Shown here piece by piece: positions 36,371-47,912 of a stretch of DNA of 64,000 nucleotides. Within the stretch, counting starts at the first letter, position 1. The number at the start of each line of letters is the position of its first letter. The notes under the pieces were generated by a model, which made no database searches, was not told where the DNA came from, and saw only the letters and a program-made list of their open reading frames with translations. A program made the translations under genes and the position numbers. The stretch is from Corynebacterium pseudokroppenstedtii (GTDB taxonomy: Bacteria; Actinomycetota; Actinomycetes; Mycobacteriales; Mycobacteriaceae). The stretch is taken from contig NZ_JAEUWU010000005.1 in the NCBI RefSeq assembly GCF_019754945.1, forward strand, positions 1 through 64,000, read 5' to 3'.

Positions 36371-36947
36371 CGGCCAGCACGCTAGTGCTCCGCTCGATAA
36401 TCTCCCCGACGGAATGATGCTCGTCCAACTGGACGCCACCGCCGCCGCTGCCTGTGCGGAATTGGAAGCAGAAATTTTTCCGGACGACTCGCCATGGCCT
36501 TACGAAGGGTTCCTCGCGGAACTTCGCGACCCGAGATCGGTGTACGTCGGCCTCGTCACGTCAGCAGCTTCCCGCGCCGGGCACAGCGATGGGAAAGGGG
36601 AAAACCCGCGTCGGAATATGCAGGGATCGCGTGACGCGATGGCCCTCGTCGGCTATGCCGGCCTAGGAGTCCTAGGCCCCGACGATGACCCAGAGTTCGA
36701 AGTCCGAACCATCGGACTAGACCCCGCATGGCGTGGCCACGGCCTAGGGCGAGTGCTGTTAGAGACAATCCTCTATGTGGCAGATAACGCGCCCGGCCCG
36801 GTGTTCCTCGAAGTGCGGACCGACAATAAGCCAGCCATCGGTTTGTACGAGTCAGAAGGCTTCACAGTGTTAGGTACTCGAAAGAACTACTACCAGCCGT
36901 CGGGCGCAGACGCATTCACCATGAAAAGGGACCCAAGGCCGAACTAG
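36363..36947 (+). CDS. rimI: Ribosomal-protein-alanine N-acetyltransferase (GNAT)
   Basis: This GNAT-fold acetyltransferase of the RimI type sits, as usual, between tsaB and tsaD. The acetyl-CoA pyrophosphate loop is [19 protein letters not shown] and the C-terminal part has [29 protein letters not shown], both diagnostic of RimI. A 20-residue polar insertion ([16 protein letters not shown]) lies in the middle and makes it longer (194 residues) than the usual 150-160. It overlaps tsaB, so translation is coupled. The substrate is probably the N-terminus of S18 or other proteins. Confidence 0.9.
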   Translation: MSDGQHASAPLDNLPDGMMLVQLDATAAAACAELEAEIFPDDSPWPYEGFLAELRDPRSVYVGLVTSAASRAGHSDGKGENPRRNMQGSRDAMALVGYAGLGVLGPDDDPEFEVRTIGLDPAWRGHGLGRVLLETILYVADNAPGPVFLEVRTDNKPAIGLYESEGFTVLGTRKNYYQPSGADAFTMKRDPRPN

Positions 36948-37011
36948 AACCATACAAGCCCGCCCACCACGTGTTTTCAGTCATCCCGCCCAGGTGTCTA
37001 CTCTTGTCACC

Positions 37012-38094
37012 ATGCGCGCAATCGTGATGGGTGTGGAGAGTTCATGTGACGAAACCGCCGTGGGGATTGTCGAAGTCACCACGCACAACGACGCCGACCC
37101 CACCGTGACCGTCTTGGCCAACCGCGTCGCCAGTTCGATGGAACAGCACGCCCGCTTCGGTGGCGTCGTCCCGGAGGTCGCCTCCCGCGCCCACCTGGAG
37201 GCCATGGGCCCGGTCATGCGGGCAGCCCTCGCCGACCTGAAAACCGCGCGCCCCGACGTCGATAAGCCAGATTATGTGGCCGCAACGGTTGGCCCAGGTT
37301 TGGCCGGTGCGCTCCTCGTCGGTTCATCGGCGGCGAAGGCGTACGCCGCTGCCTGGGGAGTTCCGTTCTATGGGATGAACCACCTGGCCGGGCACATCGC
37401 GGTGGGGGCGCTGGCCGACGCGGACCTGGACCTCGACCACGCCATCGCGCTCCTCGTATCCGGCGGCCACACCCAGATTCTGAAAGTCAACGGTCTGGGC
37501 AAACCCATGCAGGAGCTGGGATCAACTCTGGACGACGCTGCCGGCGAGGCCTATGACAAGGTGTCGCGTCTCCTGGGTTTGGGGTACCCGGGTGGCCCGA
37601 TAATCGACAAGCTGGCCGCCGAGGGGAACCCGAAGGCCATTCGTTTCCCGCGTGGGGTGATGCGCCCGCAGGATCTCCGCGGCCCGCACCGGTACGATTT
37701 TTCGTTCTCTGGCCTAAAGACCTCCGTCGCTCGTTATATTGAGGCCGCCGAGCGGAACCACCAGACGGTCTCGTTGCCCGATGTGTGTGCCTCGTTCCAA
37801 GCAGCAGTGGCGGACGTGCTGACCAAGAAGGCGTTATTGGCTTGTACCGATACAGAAGCGACGAAGCTCCTGCTCGGCGGTGGGGTCGCGGCGAACTCTG
37901 GTTTGCGTCGCCTTGCCACCGCGCGGTGCCAGAGCGCGGGTATCAACCTATGCGTCCCAGAGATGAAGTTGTGCACGGATAACGGTCTCATGATTGCGGC
38001 GGCGGCGGCTTATTCGATAGCACGTGGTGTGGGCCCATCGGGGCTCGGTGCTGCCACAAATCCAGGACTTGACGTCGCTATTCCCGTTGTCTGA
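37012..38094 (+). CDS. tsaD: tRNA N6-adenosine threonylcarbamoyltransferase
   Basis: TsaD transfers the threonylcarbamoyl group to A37 of tRNA. It shows [32 protein letters not shown], the metal-binding [12 protein letters not shown] and [11 protein letters not shown], all at normal spacing in 360 residues. I choose ATG 37012; a GTG at 36994 is in frame but adds only six residues without a ribosome-binding site, and either could be a leaderless start. With TsaE (in the fusion) and TsaB, three of the four t6A proteins are in this cluster; TsaC is elsewhere. Confidence 0.95.
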   Translation: MRAIVMGVESSCDETAVGIVEVTTHNDADPTVTVLANRVASSMEQHARFGGVVPEVASRAHLEAMGPVMRAALADLKTARPDVDKPDYVAATVGPGLAGALLVGSSAAKAYAAAWGVPFYGMNHLAGHIAVGALADADLDLDHAIALLVSGGHTQILKVNGLGKPMQELGSTLDDAAGEAYDKVSRLLGLGYPGGPIIDKLAAEGNPKAIRFPRGVMRPQDLRGPHRYDFSFSGLKTSVARYIEAAERNHQTVSLPDVCASFQAAVADVLTKKALLACTDTEATKLLLGGGVAANSGLRRLATARCQSAGINLCVPEMKLCTDNGLMIAAAAAYSIARGVGPSGLGAATNPGLDVAIPVV

Positions 38095-38190
38095 ACACCT
38101 GTGTGAGCGTGCATTAATGCTCGTCTGAGCGCTCCCAAAAGTCCTCGCCTAAGCGCACATACATAGGCCTCCACGAGCACGTTTGGATAT

Positions 38191-38240
38191 TTAGCACTCC
38201 CGGTGGTTGAGAGCTGGCACTCACACGGGTAGAGTGCCAA
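38191..38240. promoter_or_regulatory. Two overlapping CIRCE operators for HrcA
   Basis: The right element is near perfect: CTGGCACTC (38214-38222), nine nt, then GAGTGCCAA (38232-38240). The left is degenerate: TTAGCACTC (38191-38199), nine nt, then GAGAGCTGG (38209-38217), sharing bases with the first. CIRCE is the binding site of the HrcA heat-shock repressor, so groES-groEL should be repressed by HrcA and induced by heat. Confidence 0.88.
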
Positions 38241-38342
38241 TCAGGTTGTGAATCACAGTTGTTCACCCGCGACGACGGCTGTGGAAAAACCTGTCAAGAG
38301 CACAATTTTCCATTCACTTTCCATTCACTGGAGGAAGTAATC

Positions 38343-38642
38343 GTGGCTAAGGTCAACATCAAGCCTCTTGAGGATAAGCTCCTCGTTCAGATCGTCGAAG
38401 CTGAGACCACCACCGCATCCGGACTGGTTATCCCGGATACCGCTAAAGAAAAGCCGCAGGAAGCTACCGTCGTCGCTGTTGGGCCCGGCCGTACAGATGA
38501 AAACGGCAAGCGCGTGCCCATGGACGTTGCCGAGGGTGATGTCGTCATCTTCTCCAAGTACGGCGGAACTGAGATTAAGTACGCTGGCGAGGAATACTTG
38601 ATTCTCTCGCAGCGCGATGTGCTCGCTGTCGTCGAAAAGTAA
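38343..38642 (+). CDS. groES: Co-chaperonin GroES
   Basis: GroES caps the GroEL cavity. I choose GTG 38343, seven nt after GGAGG, giving the standard 99-residue protein ([21 protein letters not shown]). The mobile loop [19 protein letters not shown] and the roof loop are recognisable. A longer frame from 38259 reads through the leader and is not supported. groEL follows after 26 bp, and both are behind the CIRCE operators. Confidence 0.97.
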   Translation: MAKVNIKPLEDKLLVQIVEAETTTASGLVIPDTAKEKPQEATVVAVGPGRTDENGKRVPMDVAEGDVVIFSKYGGTEIKYAGEEYLILSQRDVLAVVEK

Positions 38643-38659
38643 TCGTTCAGGAGAGGTAG

Positions 38660-40285
<1,626 letters not shown>

Positions 40286-40386
40286 AAGTGGCGACATGTA
40301 TGCGCAAGGTACGCGCACCAGGCGTGTGTGCGGAAACGCGACCGCGTAACGCACCACCCCGATAAGCTAAGGAAAGCTGAGAAAAT

Positions 40387-40421
40387 GGGGCCCATTCCTG
40401 ATGGAGCGGGCCCCGTTTTTT
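40387..40421 (+). terminator. Rho-independent terminator after groEL
   Basis: GGGGCCC and GGGCCCC form a perfect stem around ATTCCTGATGGAGC and are followed by GTTTTTTC. The convergent gene ends at 40431, so the hairpin may act in both directions. Confidence 0.85.
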
Positions 40422-40430
40422 CATTCGTGA

Positions 40431-41354
40431 TTAAGGACGAACCACCTGCATATCGCGCAGATGCCGGTAGAACGTCACACGAGTCAGCGCTCGTGGGTGA
40501 GGAACACCATCGCGATACACCATAAATGGCTCCCCACCAGCTTGAACGGCACGCCCGGTGAGCACTGTGCTATCAACAGCACCGGCTTCAGGGCCACGGT
40601 GGAAGAACCGCCCCAAAAACCCGCGTCGTTCATGGGGCGAGCTGGATCGTGTGGATTTCGTTCGGTCACTGCTGTAGGCCGACGGCCCAGTCATGGCAAC
40701 GGCAGCAATTCCCGGCGCGTCCAGCGTGGATACCAACCGAGTCCCATAAAAATCGCTTCCATCAGAAGCTCCGACGGTGGTGTCGTCGATAATGATTTCG
40801 CCGACAAACGGCGAGCCATCCGCCGAGCAGATTTCGGCGACGCCCAGGGTCACCCTGCCAGAATCGTCGCGGATAAGGGGTACCGGGCGGACCGATCCCG
40901 ACAAAGCGATTGACCAGGGCTTATCGGCCACACCCCAGCTTGTTGCGATTACCGACTGCGCTTCGACGCTCGATTCGCCGGATGAAACACGGGCGTCCGA
41001 TGAAGCACCGCCCCCGGCAGCAGCGGGGACGTATGCGAGCTCGATCCACGTAGCGTCGATACGCATTAATCGCGTGGCCACAGCATCAAGGTCGGCATCA
41101 GTACCGACGACGACCAGTCGAACGGTGTCGATGGGTGTGCGCGGATCCGGCCCGGGTACCCCAAGATGGTCAACGTCGGGCTGAGCAGCGATTTCATCGA
41201 GGCTCGGCGTCGGATCGTGCGGAAGATAACGTGCCACCAGCTCATCGATAAAGTGCAGGTCCTTACGTCCCGGGCAGGTGGGAACGGTGTGTACAGGCAG
41301 GGGGAGGTCCTGGGGAAGCGGTGCGTCACCGCAACGGACGATGTGAATGGGCAT
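40431..41354 (-). CDS. Conserved hypothetical protein
   Basis: This 307-residue soluble protein has no recognised family. I choose ATG 41354 (MPIHIVRCGDAPLPQDLPL); the frame extends upstream to 41456 but that part is Arg/Cys-rich and not coding-like. It contains a short alpha/beta N-terminal part (VRLVVVGTDADLDAVATRLMRID) and a C-terminal region with a Ser/Arg-rich linker. No signal peptide, membrane segment or catalytic motif is seen. It lies between groEL and purA, divergent from purA. Confidence 0.6.
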   Translation of the reverse strand: MPIHIVRCGDAPLPQDLPLPVHTVPTCPGRKDLHFIDELVARYLPHDPTPSLDEIAAQPDVDHLGVPGPDPRTPIDTVRLVVVGTDADLDAVATRLMRIDATWIELAYVPAAAGGGASSDARVSSGESSVEAQSVIATSWGVADKPWSIALSGSVRPVPLIRDDSGRVTLGVAEICSADGSPFVGEIIIDDTTVGASDGSDFYGTRLVSTLDAPGIAAVAMTGPSAYSSDRTKSTRSSSPHERRGFLGRFFHRGPEAGAVDSTVLTGRAVQAGGEPFMVYRDGVPHPRALTRVTFYRHLRDMQVVRP

Positions 41355-41666
41355 GGGGGTACGGTGATCCTTCGACAATGAACGCTGCAAAAACCGTTGG
41401 TGGCGGCACGTCGTCGAACCCACAATGCAAAGGGGTCTGCAAAACCATGCCACCAACCAGCGGTGTACGGTGCTTTCCCATCGTAGCTGCGCACGTCTTC
41501 ACCGTCGGTGCGCGGGGTTTCGCATATTTATTTAGCTGTTTGGCCCTTCTGCACGCGTATGCACTCTCACCCGTTACACTTGACGTGGTTTGTGCCCCGA
41601 TTGGCACTCCGACGTTAGGCTTGTGGTCCCGGCTCGTCGGCAATCCATGGGACCGTGGGAGTTTTC
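41355..41666. other. Divergent intergenic region before purA
   Basis: These 312 bp carry the promoters of purA and of the hypothetical gene. No further gene, hairpin or riboswitch-like structure is evident. Confidence 0.4.
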
Positions 41667-42968
41667 GTGACTGCTGCTGCGATCGTTGTCGTGGGTGCTC
41701 AGTGGGGCGATGAAGGCAAAGGTAAAGCTACCGACATTTTGGGTGGCAAAGTTGATTACGTCGTCAAGCCCAATGGCGGTAACAACGCTGGTCACACGGT
41801 GGTTGTGGGCGGCGAGAAGTACGAACTCAAGCTGCTCCCTGCGGGAGTGTTGTCCCCTAACGCCACTCCGGTGCTGGGTAATGGCGTGGTGATCAATCTG
41901 GAGGCACTGTTCTCTGAGATTGATGGCCTGGAGGCTCGCGGTGCAGACGCGTCGCGGCTGCGTATTTCGGCAAACGCGCACCTCGTTGCCCCCTATCACC
42001 AGACCCTTGACCGCGTCGGCGAGCGGTTCTTGGGCAAGCGAGCCATCGGCACAACGGGCCGTGGTATCGGGCCCACCTACTCCGACAAGGTCGCCCGCGT
42101 GGGGATTCGTGCTCAGGATGTTCTTGATCCGTCGATTCTCCGTCAAAAGATCGAGTCTGCTTTGGACTTTAAGAACCAGGTGCTGGTCAAGATCTACAAC
42201 CGGAAAGCGATTGATCCGGATGAGGTCTTTGATTACTTCATGTCGTACGCGGATCGGCTGAAGCCGATGCTGATCGACACAGCAACTGTGCTGAATAAGG
42301 GGCTTGACGAGGGTAAATCGGTCCTCATGGAAGGCGGCCAGGCCACGATGCTTGACGTTGACCACGGCACCTATCCGTTCGTGACCAGCTCGAATCCGAC
42401 GGCCGGTGGTGCATCGGTGGGGTCTGGCATCGGCCCTGCACGGATCACTTCGGTTCTGGGAATTTCGAAGGCCTACACGACGCGCGTCGGTGCGGGCCCG
42501 TTCCCCACGGAGCTTTTTGATAAATGGGGCGACTACCTGCGCGATACGGGCCACGAATTCGGCGTGAACACCGGCCGGCCGCGTCGGTGCGGGTGGTATG
42601 ACTCGGTCGTCGCCCGGTACGCAGCCCGCGTCAATGGTTTCACCGATCTGTTCATCACCAAATTGGATGTCCTCGGCGGTATTGGCGAGATCCCGATTTG
42701 CGTCGGGTACGACGTCGATGGCGTGCGCCACGATGAGATGCCCCTGACGCAATCGGACTTCCACCATGCCGTCCCGATCTACGAGACCATGCCCGCGTGG
42801 GAAGAGGACATCAGCGGTGCGCGGTCAGTGTCCGATTTGCCGCAGAAGGCCCAGGATTACTTGGAGCGGTTGGAAGAATTGTCTGGTTGCCGTATTTCTT
42901 ACATCGGTGTTGGCCCCGGCCGCGACGAAACCATCGTTATTAACGACGTTCTGAAGCCCGAGAATTAA
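41667..42968 (+). CDS. purA: Adenylosuccinate synthetase
   Basis: PurA converts IMP and aspartate to adenylosuccinate using GTP, the first step to AMP. I choose GTG 41667 with GGGAG about 6 nt upstream, giving 433 residues. Motifs are [17 protein letters not shown] (GTP P-loop with the catalytic Asp), [51 protein letters not shown] and the C-terminal [11 protein letters not shown]. Everything is normal. A terminator follows 50 bp after the stop. Confidence 0.97.
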   Translation: MTAAAIVVVGAQWGDEGKGKATDILGGKVDYVVKPNGGNNAGHTVVVGGEKYELKLLPAGVLSPNATPVLGNGVVINLEALFSEIDGLEARGADASRLRISANAHLVAPYHQTLDRVGERFLGKRAIGTTGRGIGPTYSDKVARVGIRAQDVLDPSILRQKIESALDFKNQVLVKIYNRKAIDPDEVFDYFMSYADRLKPMLIDTATVLNKGLDEGKSVLMEGGQATMLDVDHGTYPFVTSSNPTAGGASVGSGIGPARITSVLGISKAYTTRVGAGPFPTELFDKWGDYLRDTGHEFGVNTGRPRRCGWYDSVVARYAARVNGFTDLFITKLDVLGGIGEIPICVGYDVDGVRHDEMPLTQSDFHHAVPIYETMPAWEEDISGARSVSDLPQKAQDYLERLEELSGCRISYIGVGPGRDETIVINDVLKPEN

Positions 42969-43570
42969 AGTGGGAACGCTCTGCGCTGTGGCCCGGTGAC
43001 GTGCTGCGCGGAGTGGTAGGCGCTCGTGGAACATGATGTTCTGCGGGCGCTTTTCGTATGTGTGCCGTGTGTTTGCCGTATGTGCGGGGGTATTGACGTA
43101 CGTGAACCGACTCATAATTATGAGACAGCGCACAAAACACACCCTTTAGGGGTGGAAAATTGCTCAAAACGAGCCTCTATCAGAAGTGAAGCAAATATTT
43201 TTTCTGCGCATGTGGTTGGAATCGCACTAGTCTCGCACGTAGAGATAGATCATATTGACACTATGAATGTGATCTAAAGCATAGAGGAAGTTTGTCGCGT
43301 GGAACGACGGAAGCTGCCTGCTTCACGACGTCATCACGTGGTGATCGACGCGGCAGTGGCTAGTGCTACGACGCGGTGTCCTAACCCGTCCAGACAGGAC
43401 ATCACTGAGCAGCATCGACACGCAGGACTCGTCGACACGCAGGACTCGCCGGCACGAAAGACCGCCGGCAAGCACGAAAGTCGACGCACACGAACGTCGT
43501 AACAAGTCAATACCGAGCAATACGTGGTGTGACGTGAGAAGTCATGTCAGCCGGCCTAGAGGAGGGCGTT
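42969..43570. other. 600-bp intergenic region upstream of acoA
   Basis: After the purA terminator this region contains the acoA promoter area and no convincing gene. A 67-codon frame (43299-43502, GTG start) exists but is Arg/His-rich, spans tandem repeats and matches nothing known to me, so I treat it as unlikely. An exact tandem duplication of TCGACACGCAGGACTCG lies at 43415-43431 and 43432-43448, with GCACGAAAG occurring twice after it. Confidence 0.5.
43019..43054 (+). terminator. Rho-independent terminator after purA
   Basis: GCGCTCGTGGAACAT and ATGTTCTGCGGGCGC form a long, nearly perfect stem with a one-base loop, followed by TTTT. Confidence 0.8.
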
Positions 43571-44527
43571 ATGAAAAGATCGACTGCAGAGTGGATCTAT
43601 AACAAGATGAACGACATCCGCAACTTTGAGGATCGCGTTCACGGACTTTTCGCAAAAGGGGAAATCCCTGGCTTCGTTCACCTTTATGCAGGTGAGGAGG
43701 CTATTGCGGTGGGTGTGTGCGCACACCTGACGGAAGAGGATTCCATCACTTCGACGCACCGTGGACACGGACATTGCGTCGCAAAGGGGTGTGACCTTAA
43801 CCGCATGATGGCCGAGATCTTCGGCCGCAAAGATGGCCTGTGCGGCGGCAAGGGCGGATCGATGCACATCGCCGACATCGATACCGGCATGCTTGGCGCG
43901 AACGGCATGGTCGGCGGCGGGTTCGCGCTCGCCACCGGAGCGGCTTTACGGAACCAATATTTGGGTACCGACGCGGTTGCCGTGTGCTTCTTCGGCGACG
44001 GGGCATCGAACGAAGGAGTGTTCCACGAGGCCTTGAATATGGCCGGAATTTGGAAGCTCCCGGTTGTCTTCGTCTGTGAAAACAACATGTTCGGCGAGGC
44101 CACACCGCAGAATTACGCCTGCGCCAGCGAAACGATCGCGCAGCGGGCGGCGGCCTACGACATGCCCGGCAAAGTCATCGACGGTAAGAACGTCATCGAG
44201 GTCTACGACGAGGTCGGAGACGCTATCAAGCGTGCCCGCAAGGGAGAAGGCCCCAGCCTCATCGAATGTCGCACCTACCGCAAGTACGGCCACTTCGAAG
44301 GCGATGAGCAAGCGTATAAAGCCACGGAAGGCGCTGAAAAAGAGTTCGCCGATCTTGACCCGATCCCGCGCTTCCGTGAGGACGCGATTGAGAAGGGATG
44401 GCTCAGCAAGAAAAAGGCTGACGATATTGAAAAGGCCAGCGAGGGGCGTATCGACGATGCGATCGAATTCGCAGAGAAGAGCCCAATTCCTGACCCTGAA
44501 GACCTGTTAAGCAACGTCTTCGCCTAA
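43571..44527 (+). CDS. acoA: Acetoin/2-oxoacid dehydrogenase E1 component, alpha subunit
   Basis: This is the thiamine-diphosphate-dependent E1 alpha subunit. The TPP-binding motif is GDGASNEGVFHEALNMAGIWKLPVVFVCENN, and the phosphorylation-loop-like region has GGKGGSMHI. The 318-residue length fits AcoA better than longer pyruvate dehydrogenase E1 alpha subunits. The start ATG has GGAGGG seven nt upstream. With acoB and acoC it forms an operon with 39- and 10-bp gaps. The substrate is probably acetoin, cleaved to acetaldehyde and acetyl-CoA, though pyruvate cannot be excluded. No E3 gene is adjacent. Confidence 0.87.
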   Translation: MKRSTAEWIYNKMNDIRNFEDRVHGLFAKGEIPGFVHLYAGEEAIAVGVCAHLTEEDSITSTHRGHGHCVAKGCDLNRMMAEIFGRKDGLCGGKGGSMHIADIDTGMLGANGMVGGGFALATGAALRNQYLGTDAVAVCFFGDGASNEGVFHEALNMAGIWKLPVVFVCENNMFGEATPQNYACASETIAQRAAAYDMPGKVIDGKNVIEVYDEVGDAIKRARKGEGPSLIECRTYRKYGHFEGDEQAYKATEGAEKEFADLDPIPRFREDAIEKGWLSKKKADDIEKASEGRIDDAIEFAEKSPIPDPEDLLSNVFA

Positions 44528-44566
44528 CTCACTAGAGCCGATTAACTAAGAGAGGAGTACATAGTC

Positions 44567-45592
44567 ATGGCACGTGAAATTAGCTTCATGAAGGCCATTA
44601 ATGAAGCGCTCGCTCAGGCAATGCGCGCAGACGATCGTGTGATGCTGTTAGGCGAAGACCTTGCAGGTGGTCACGGTGTAGAACATTTGAACGGTGATGG
44701 TGCGTGGGGTGGCGTGATGGGCGTCACCAAAGGACTCATCGAGGAGTTCGGCGAAAAGCGCGTCAAGGACACGCCTATTTCAGAGATGGGATATATGGGC
44801 ATCGCTGTCGGTGCGGCGGCCACAGGCCTCCGCCCCGTCCCCGAGCTCATGTTCAATGACTTCCTAGGATTCTGCTTCGACACGCTGCTGGGGCAGGCGT
44901 CGAAAATGCGGTACATGTTCGGCGGTAAAGCGAAGTTGCCGCTGACGGTCCGCACGATGCATGGTGCAGGCGCCTCCGCCGCAGCCCAGCACTCGGGTTC
45001 GTACTACGGCCTGTTGGGCGCTATCCCCGGTATCAAGGTCGTTGTTCCGTCGACGCCGTACAACGCCAAAGGGCTGCTGCTGTCGAGTATCGAGGAAGAC
45101 AACGTTGTGGTGTTTTCCGAGGACAAGACGCTGTATGCGCAGAAAGGCGAGGTTCCGGAGGACTACTACACGATCCCGCTGGGCAAGGCCGACGTTGTTC
45201 GCGAAGGTGAGGACCTTACCATCGTCACCATCGGGAAGATGTTGTACCAGGGCATCGAGGTTGCCGACCAGCTGGCGTCGTCGGGAATAAGTGTTGATCT
45301 TATCGACCTGCTGACGGTGGCGCCGTGGGACCAGGAAACTGTGCTGGAATCCGTCCGGAAGACGGGGCGCTTGATCGTCGTCGATGAGGCGAACCCGCAT
45401 AACAACACGGCAACTGACATCGCCGCGGTCGTGTCCGACGAGGCCTACGACTATTTGGACGGCCCTGTCAAACGAGTGACCGCGCCCAATACTCCGGTGC
45501 CGTTTGCCTCCAATTTGGAACAGCTCTACATCCCCGATGCTGCGCGCATCATGGAGGAAGCCGACGAGCTGATCTTCGACCTCAAGAAGTAA
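44567..45592 (+). CDS. acoB: Acetoin/2-oxoacid dehydrogenase E1 component, beta subunit
   Basis: The 341-residue beta subunit of the E1 heterotetramer carries the transketolase pyrimidine-binding domain (RVMLLGEDLAGGHGV, then PISEMGYMGIAVGAA) and the C-terminal domain (VDLIDLLTVAPWDQETVLESVRKTGRLIVVDE). The ATG follows AGAGGAG. Partner AcoA is directly upstream and the E2 gene directly downstream, so the complex is made from one transcript. Confidence 0.88.
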   Translation: MAREISFMKAINEALAQAMRADDRVMLLGEDLAGGHGVEHLNGDGAWGGVMGVTKGLIEEFGEKRVKDTPISEMGYMGIAVGAAATGLRPVPELMFNDFLGFCFDTLLGQASKMRYMFGGKAKLPLTVRTMHGAGASAAAQHSGSYYGLLGAIPGIKVVVPSTPYNAKGLLLSSIEEDNVVVFSEDKTLYAQKGEVPEDYYTIPLGKADVVREGEDLTIVTIGKMLYQGIEVADQLASSGISVDLIDLLTVAPWDQETVLESVRKTGRLIVVDEANPHNNTATDIAAVVSDEAYDYLDGPVKRVTAPNTPVPFASNLEQLYIPDAARIMEEADELIFDLKK

Positions 45593-45602
45593 GGAAACGA
45601 TC

Positions 45603-46952
45603 ATGGCAACAGAAGTATTGATGCCTAAGCTCGGCCTTACCATGACGGAAGGCCTAGTTGACGAGTGGTATAAAAACGAAGGTGACGCCGTCAAGAAGGG
45701 CGAAGCTCTGTGCTCGATTAGCTCGGAGAAGCTGTCCGGAGATGTTGAAGCCGACGACGACGGTACGCTGCTGAAAATTGTCGTGGCTGCAGGGGATTCG
45801 ACGGCGGTGAAAACGCCTATTGCCTATGTGGGTGCCGCTGATGAAACCGTCTCTGCAGCAGCGACGGGACCTGCCGGTGCGGATGATGCCTCCGGTGCCG
45901 GTGCCGGTGCCGGGGCTGGTGCTAGTGCCGGGGCTGCTGCTAGTGCCGGGGCTGCTGGCGCTGAAGCCGCCGATGAGGATGACCTCGAGGCTGGCGCCCG
46001 GCGCGCGAACCGCGACACGAGTGGCGATGGCAAGCGCATCTTTATCTCTAAAGTCGCAGAGAAGATGGCCAAGAAGCATGGCATCGACTACTCGAAAGTC
46101 AAGGGCACGGGTGGCCACGGGCGGATCACGAAGCGTGACATGAAGGCCTATATTGAGTCCCACCCGTCGGGCGATGCGGATTCGCAGGAGGCGTCGTCTG
46201 AAGGGGCGGCGTCGGCGGGCGCGCCGGGAGCTGCGTCGGCAAGTGGGACAGTGACCCAGCCAGTGACGGCGGGCGAAGGCCTGACCGGTATGCGCAAGAT
46301 CATTGCGCAGAACATGATGCATAGTTTGCATTCCACTGCACAGTTGACATTGCACCGGAAGGTCAATGTGACGGACCTACTGTCCACCGTGTCTGAGATC
46401 AAGGGCAACCTCGGCCCCGGCGATGAGGCCAAGGCGCTCAGCATGAACGTGCTGCTGATTAAGGCGGTGGCTATCGCGTTGCAGGAGCATCCTTCGCTGA
46501 ATGCTCACTACGACGGCCACGAGTACGAGCAGTGCGACGACGTCAACATCGGTGTCGCCGTGGCCCTGGACGATGGTTTGGCCGTTCCGACGGTTCCGAA
46601 CGTCGTTGGCCAGTCGTTATCGCAGTTGAAGACGGTGTTCCACGATCGTGTTGATCGCGCGCGGAACGGCGATATCGACACCCTCGCCCCCGGAACGTTC
46701 ACCATTACGAACCTCGGGACCGACGGGATCGAGTATTTCACCCCGGTGCTCAACGTCCCGGAGGTTGCGATCCTGGGGGTCGGCGCGCAGAGCACGCGGC
46801 TGACCTTAAACGGTGAGGGCGAGATTGAGGAAGTAGTCGAGCTGCCGTTGAGCTTGACTATTGACCATCAAACTGTCGACGGTCGTACGGGTGCGGAATT
46901 CCTCAGCACTTTGGCCGACGTGTTGGCCGAGCCGTATCGGGTTCTGCTGTAA
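45603..46952 (+). CDS. acoC: Dihydrolipoamide acetyltransferase (E2)
   Basis: E2 carries the lipoyl arm and transfers the acyl group to CoA. The lipoyl domain (residues 1-80) presents the lysine in ISSEKLSGDVEA. A flexible Ala/Gly linker with GAGAGAGA repeats follows, then a peripheral-subunit-binding domain (RIFISKVAEKMAKKHGIDYSKVKGTGGHGRITKRD), a second linker, and the catalytic domain with DHQTVDGRTGAEFL (DHxxxDG). Its length of 449 residues is normal for one lipoyl domain. The convergent lipoate ligase gene could charge it. Confidence 0.9.
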   Translation: MATEVLMPKLGLTMTEGLVDEWYKNEGDAVKKGEALCSISSEKLSGDVEADDDGTLLKIVVAAGDSTAVKTPIAYVGAADETVSAAATGPAGADDASGAGAGAGAGASAGAAASAGAAGAEAADEDDLEAGARRANRDTSGDGKRIFISKVAEKMAKKHGIDYSKVKGTGGHGRITKRDMKAYIESHPSGDADSQEASSEGAASAGAPGAASASGTVTQPVTAGEGLTGMRKIIAQNMMHSLHSTAQLTLHRKVNVTDLLSTVSEIKGNLGPGDEAKALSMNVLLIKAVAIALQEHPSLNAHYDGHEYEQCDDVNIGVAVALDDGLAVPTVPNVVGQSLSQLKTVFHDRVDRARNGDIDTLAPGTFTITNLGTDGIEYFTPVLNVPEVAILGVGAQSTRLTLNGEGEIEEVVELPLSLTIDHQTVDGRTGAEFLSTLADVLAEPYRVLL

Positions 46953-46986
46953 ACGTCGGGTTAAACGTCGCGTTATGGCTGGCCCT

Positions 46987-47850
46987 TTATCGGCGGGGGT
47001 CGGCCATGAGGCGTGGAGTGTAACGTTTGCCGACGATGCTGGCGACGCTGCTGTCCGTGATTATTCCGTGGCGAACATCGGCGCTGAAGGTGTCATCGCG
47101 GTATCTGAAATGCGGTGTTCGCCCGTAATTCCATTCCCAGCTGCGTTGGGTGTGAAGGTGGGGGCGTAGTTGATCCGCGTAATCGTCGGCATGGGCGGTT
47201 CGGTACATGACAACGCCCTCGCGCTTCATGTGTGCTGCAAAGTGCTTGTGAACCGTTGCCTGCACAGCGTCGATAGCCACATTGGGCAAGTTGGTGACGA
47301 ATGAGGGGACCGACGGTATTCCGTTGACGTGCACATGCGGATCATGGGCTCGGAGGGTTTCGTGAAGCATGGCGAGGTCAGCGTCGACAAGGATTGTTCC
47401 GTGGAGCAGACCGTGGGCGAGAGTTTCACGGATAGCGGAGCCTGTGATCTTGAAGGCGCTGTCGCCTTGTTGGAGGAAAAGTGATCGACGGGGGTCGGCA
47501 TACACGTCGCAGCCGAGTGATTGTAGGGCGTCGCGCACGATCGTGATGGGGAGGTCCCGCGAGAAGTACGGTTTGGATGCCATGAACGTGAAGTTCAGGT
47601 TTCCTAGGTCGTGGTAGACGGTTCCGCCGCCACTGATCCGACGGAATAGCGGGATGTGGTGGCTGCGGAGAAACTCGGTATTTGCTTCGTACCAGGGATT
47701 TTGTGCTCGTCCGATCATGACGGCGGGGCTATTGCGCCACATGAGGACGGCCGCTTCTTTCTGCCCCAGCGAGTCGAACAGATAGCGTTCGAAGGCCAGG
47801 TTATGGAGCGGGTCGTGGCTGGTGAGGCGCCATAGCGTCGTCGTGAACAT
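46987..47850 (-). CDS. lplA: Lipoate-protein ligase A-like protein
   Basis: The 287-residue protein attaches lipoate (with ATP) or transfers lipoyl groups to lysines of E2 proteins. Motifs are LRSHHIPLFRRISGGGTVYHDLGNLNF, the lipoyl-AMP binding core, and the catalytic lysine in GDSAFKITGSA. The C-terminal accessory domain region is present (SWEWNYGRTPHFRYR). It is convergent with acoC, 34 bp away, so it is a natural supplier for that complex. The FKITG form replaces the usual xKI(S/A)G with little change. Confidence 0.88.
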   Translation of the reverse strand: MFTTTLWRLTSHDPLHNLAFERYLFDSLGQKEAAVLMWRNSPAVMIGRAQNPWYEANTEFLRSHHIPLFRRISGGGTVYHDLGNLNFTFMASKPYFSRDLPITIVRDALQSLGCDVYADPRRSLFLQQGDSAFKITGSAIRETLAHGLLHGTILVDADLAMLHETLRAHDPHVHVNGIPSVPSFVTNLPNVAIDAVQATVHKHFAAHMKREGVVMYRTAHADDYADQLRPHLHTQRSWEWNYGRTPHFRYRDDTFSADVRHGIITDSSVASIVGKRYTPRLMADPRR

Positions 47851-47912
47851 GATGGTGCGATCACATCGGCGGGATTGGGGTTATCGCTGGACTTGGAGCT
47901 GGTGCTTCGAGC

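Noticed and set aside
43299..43502. A 67-codon ORF upstream of acoA
   Set aside because: Arg/His-rich, contains an exact tandem repeat in a non-multiple-of-three unit, and resembles nothing known; treated as intergenic.
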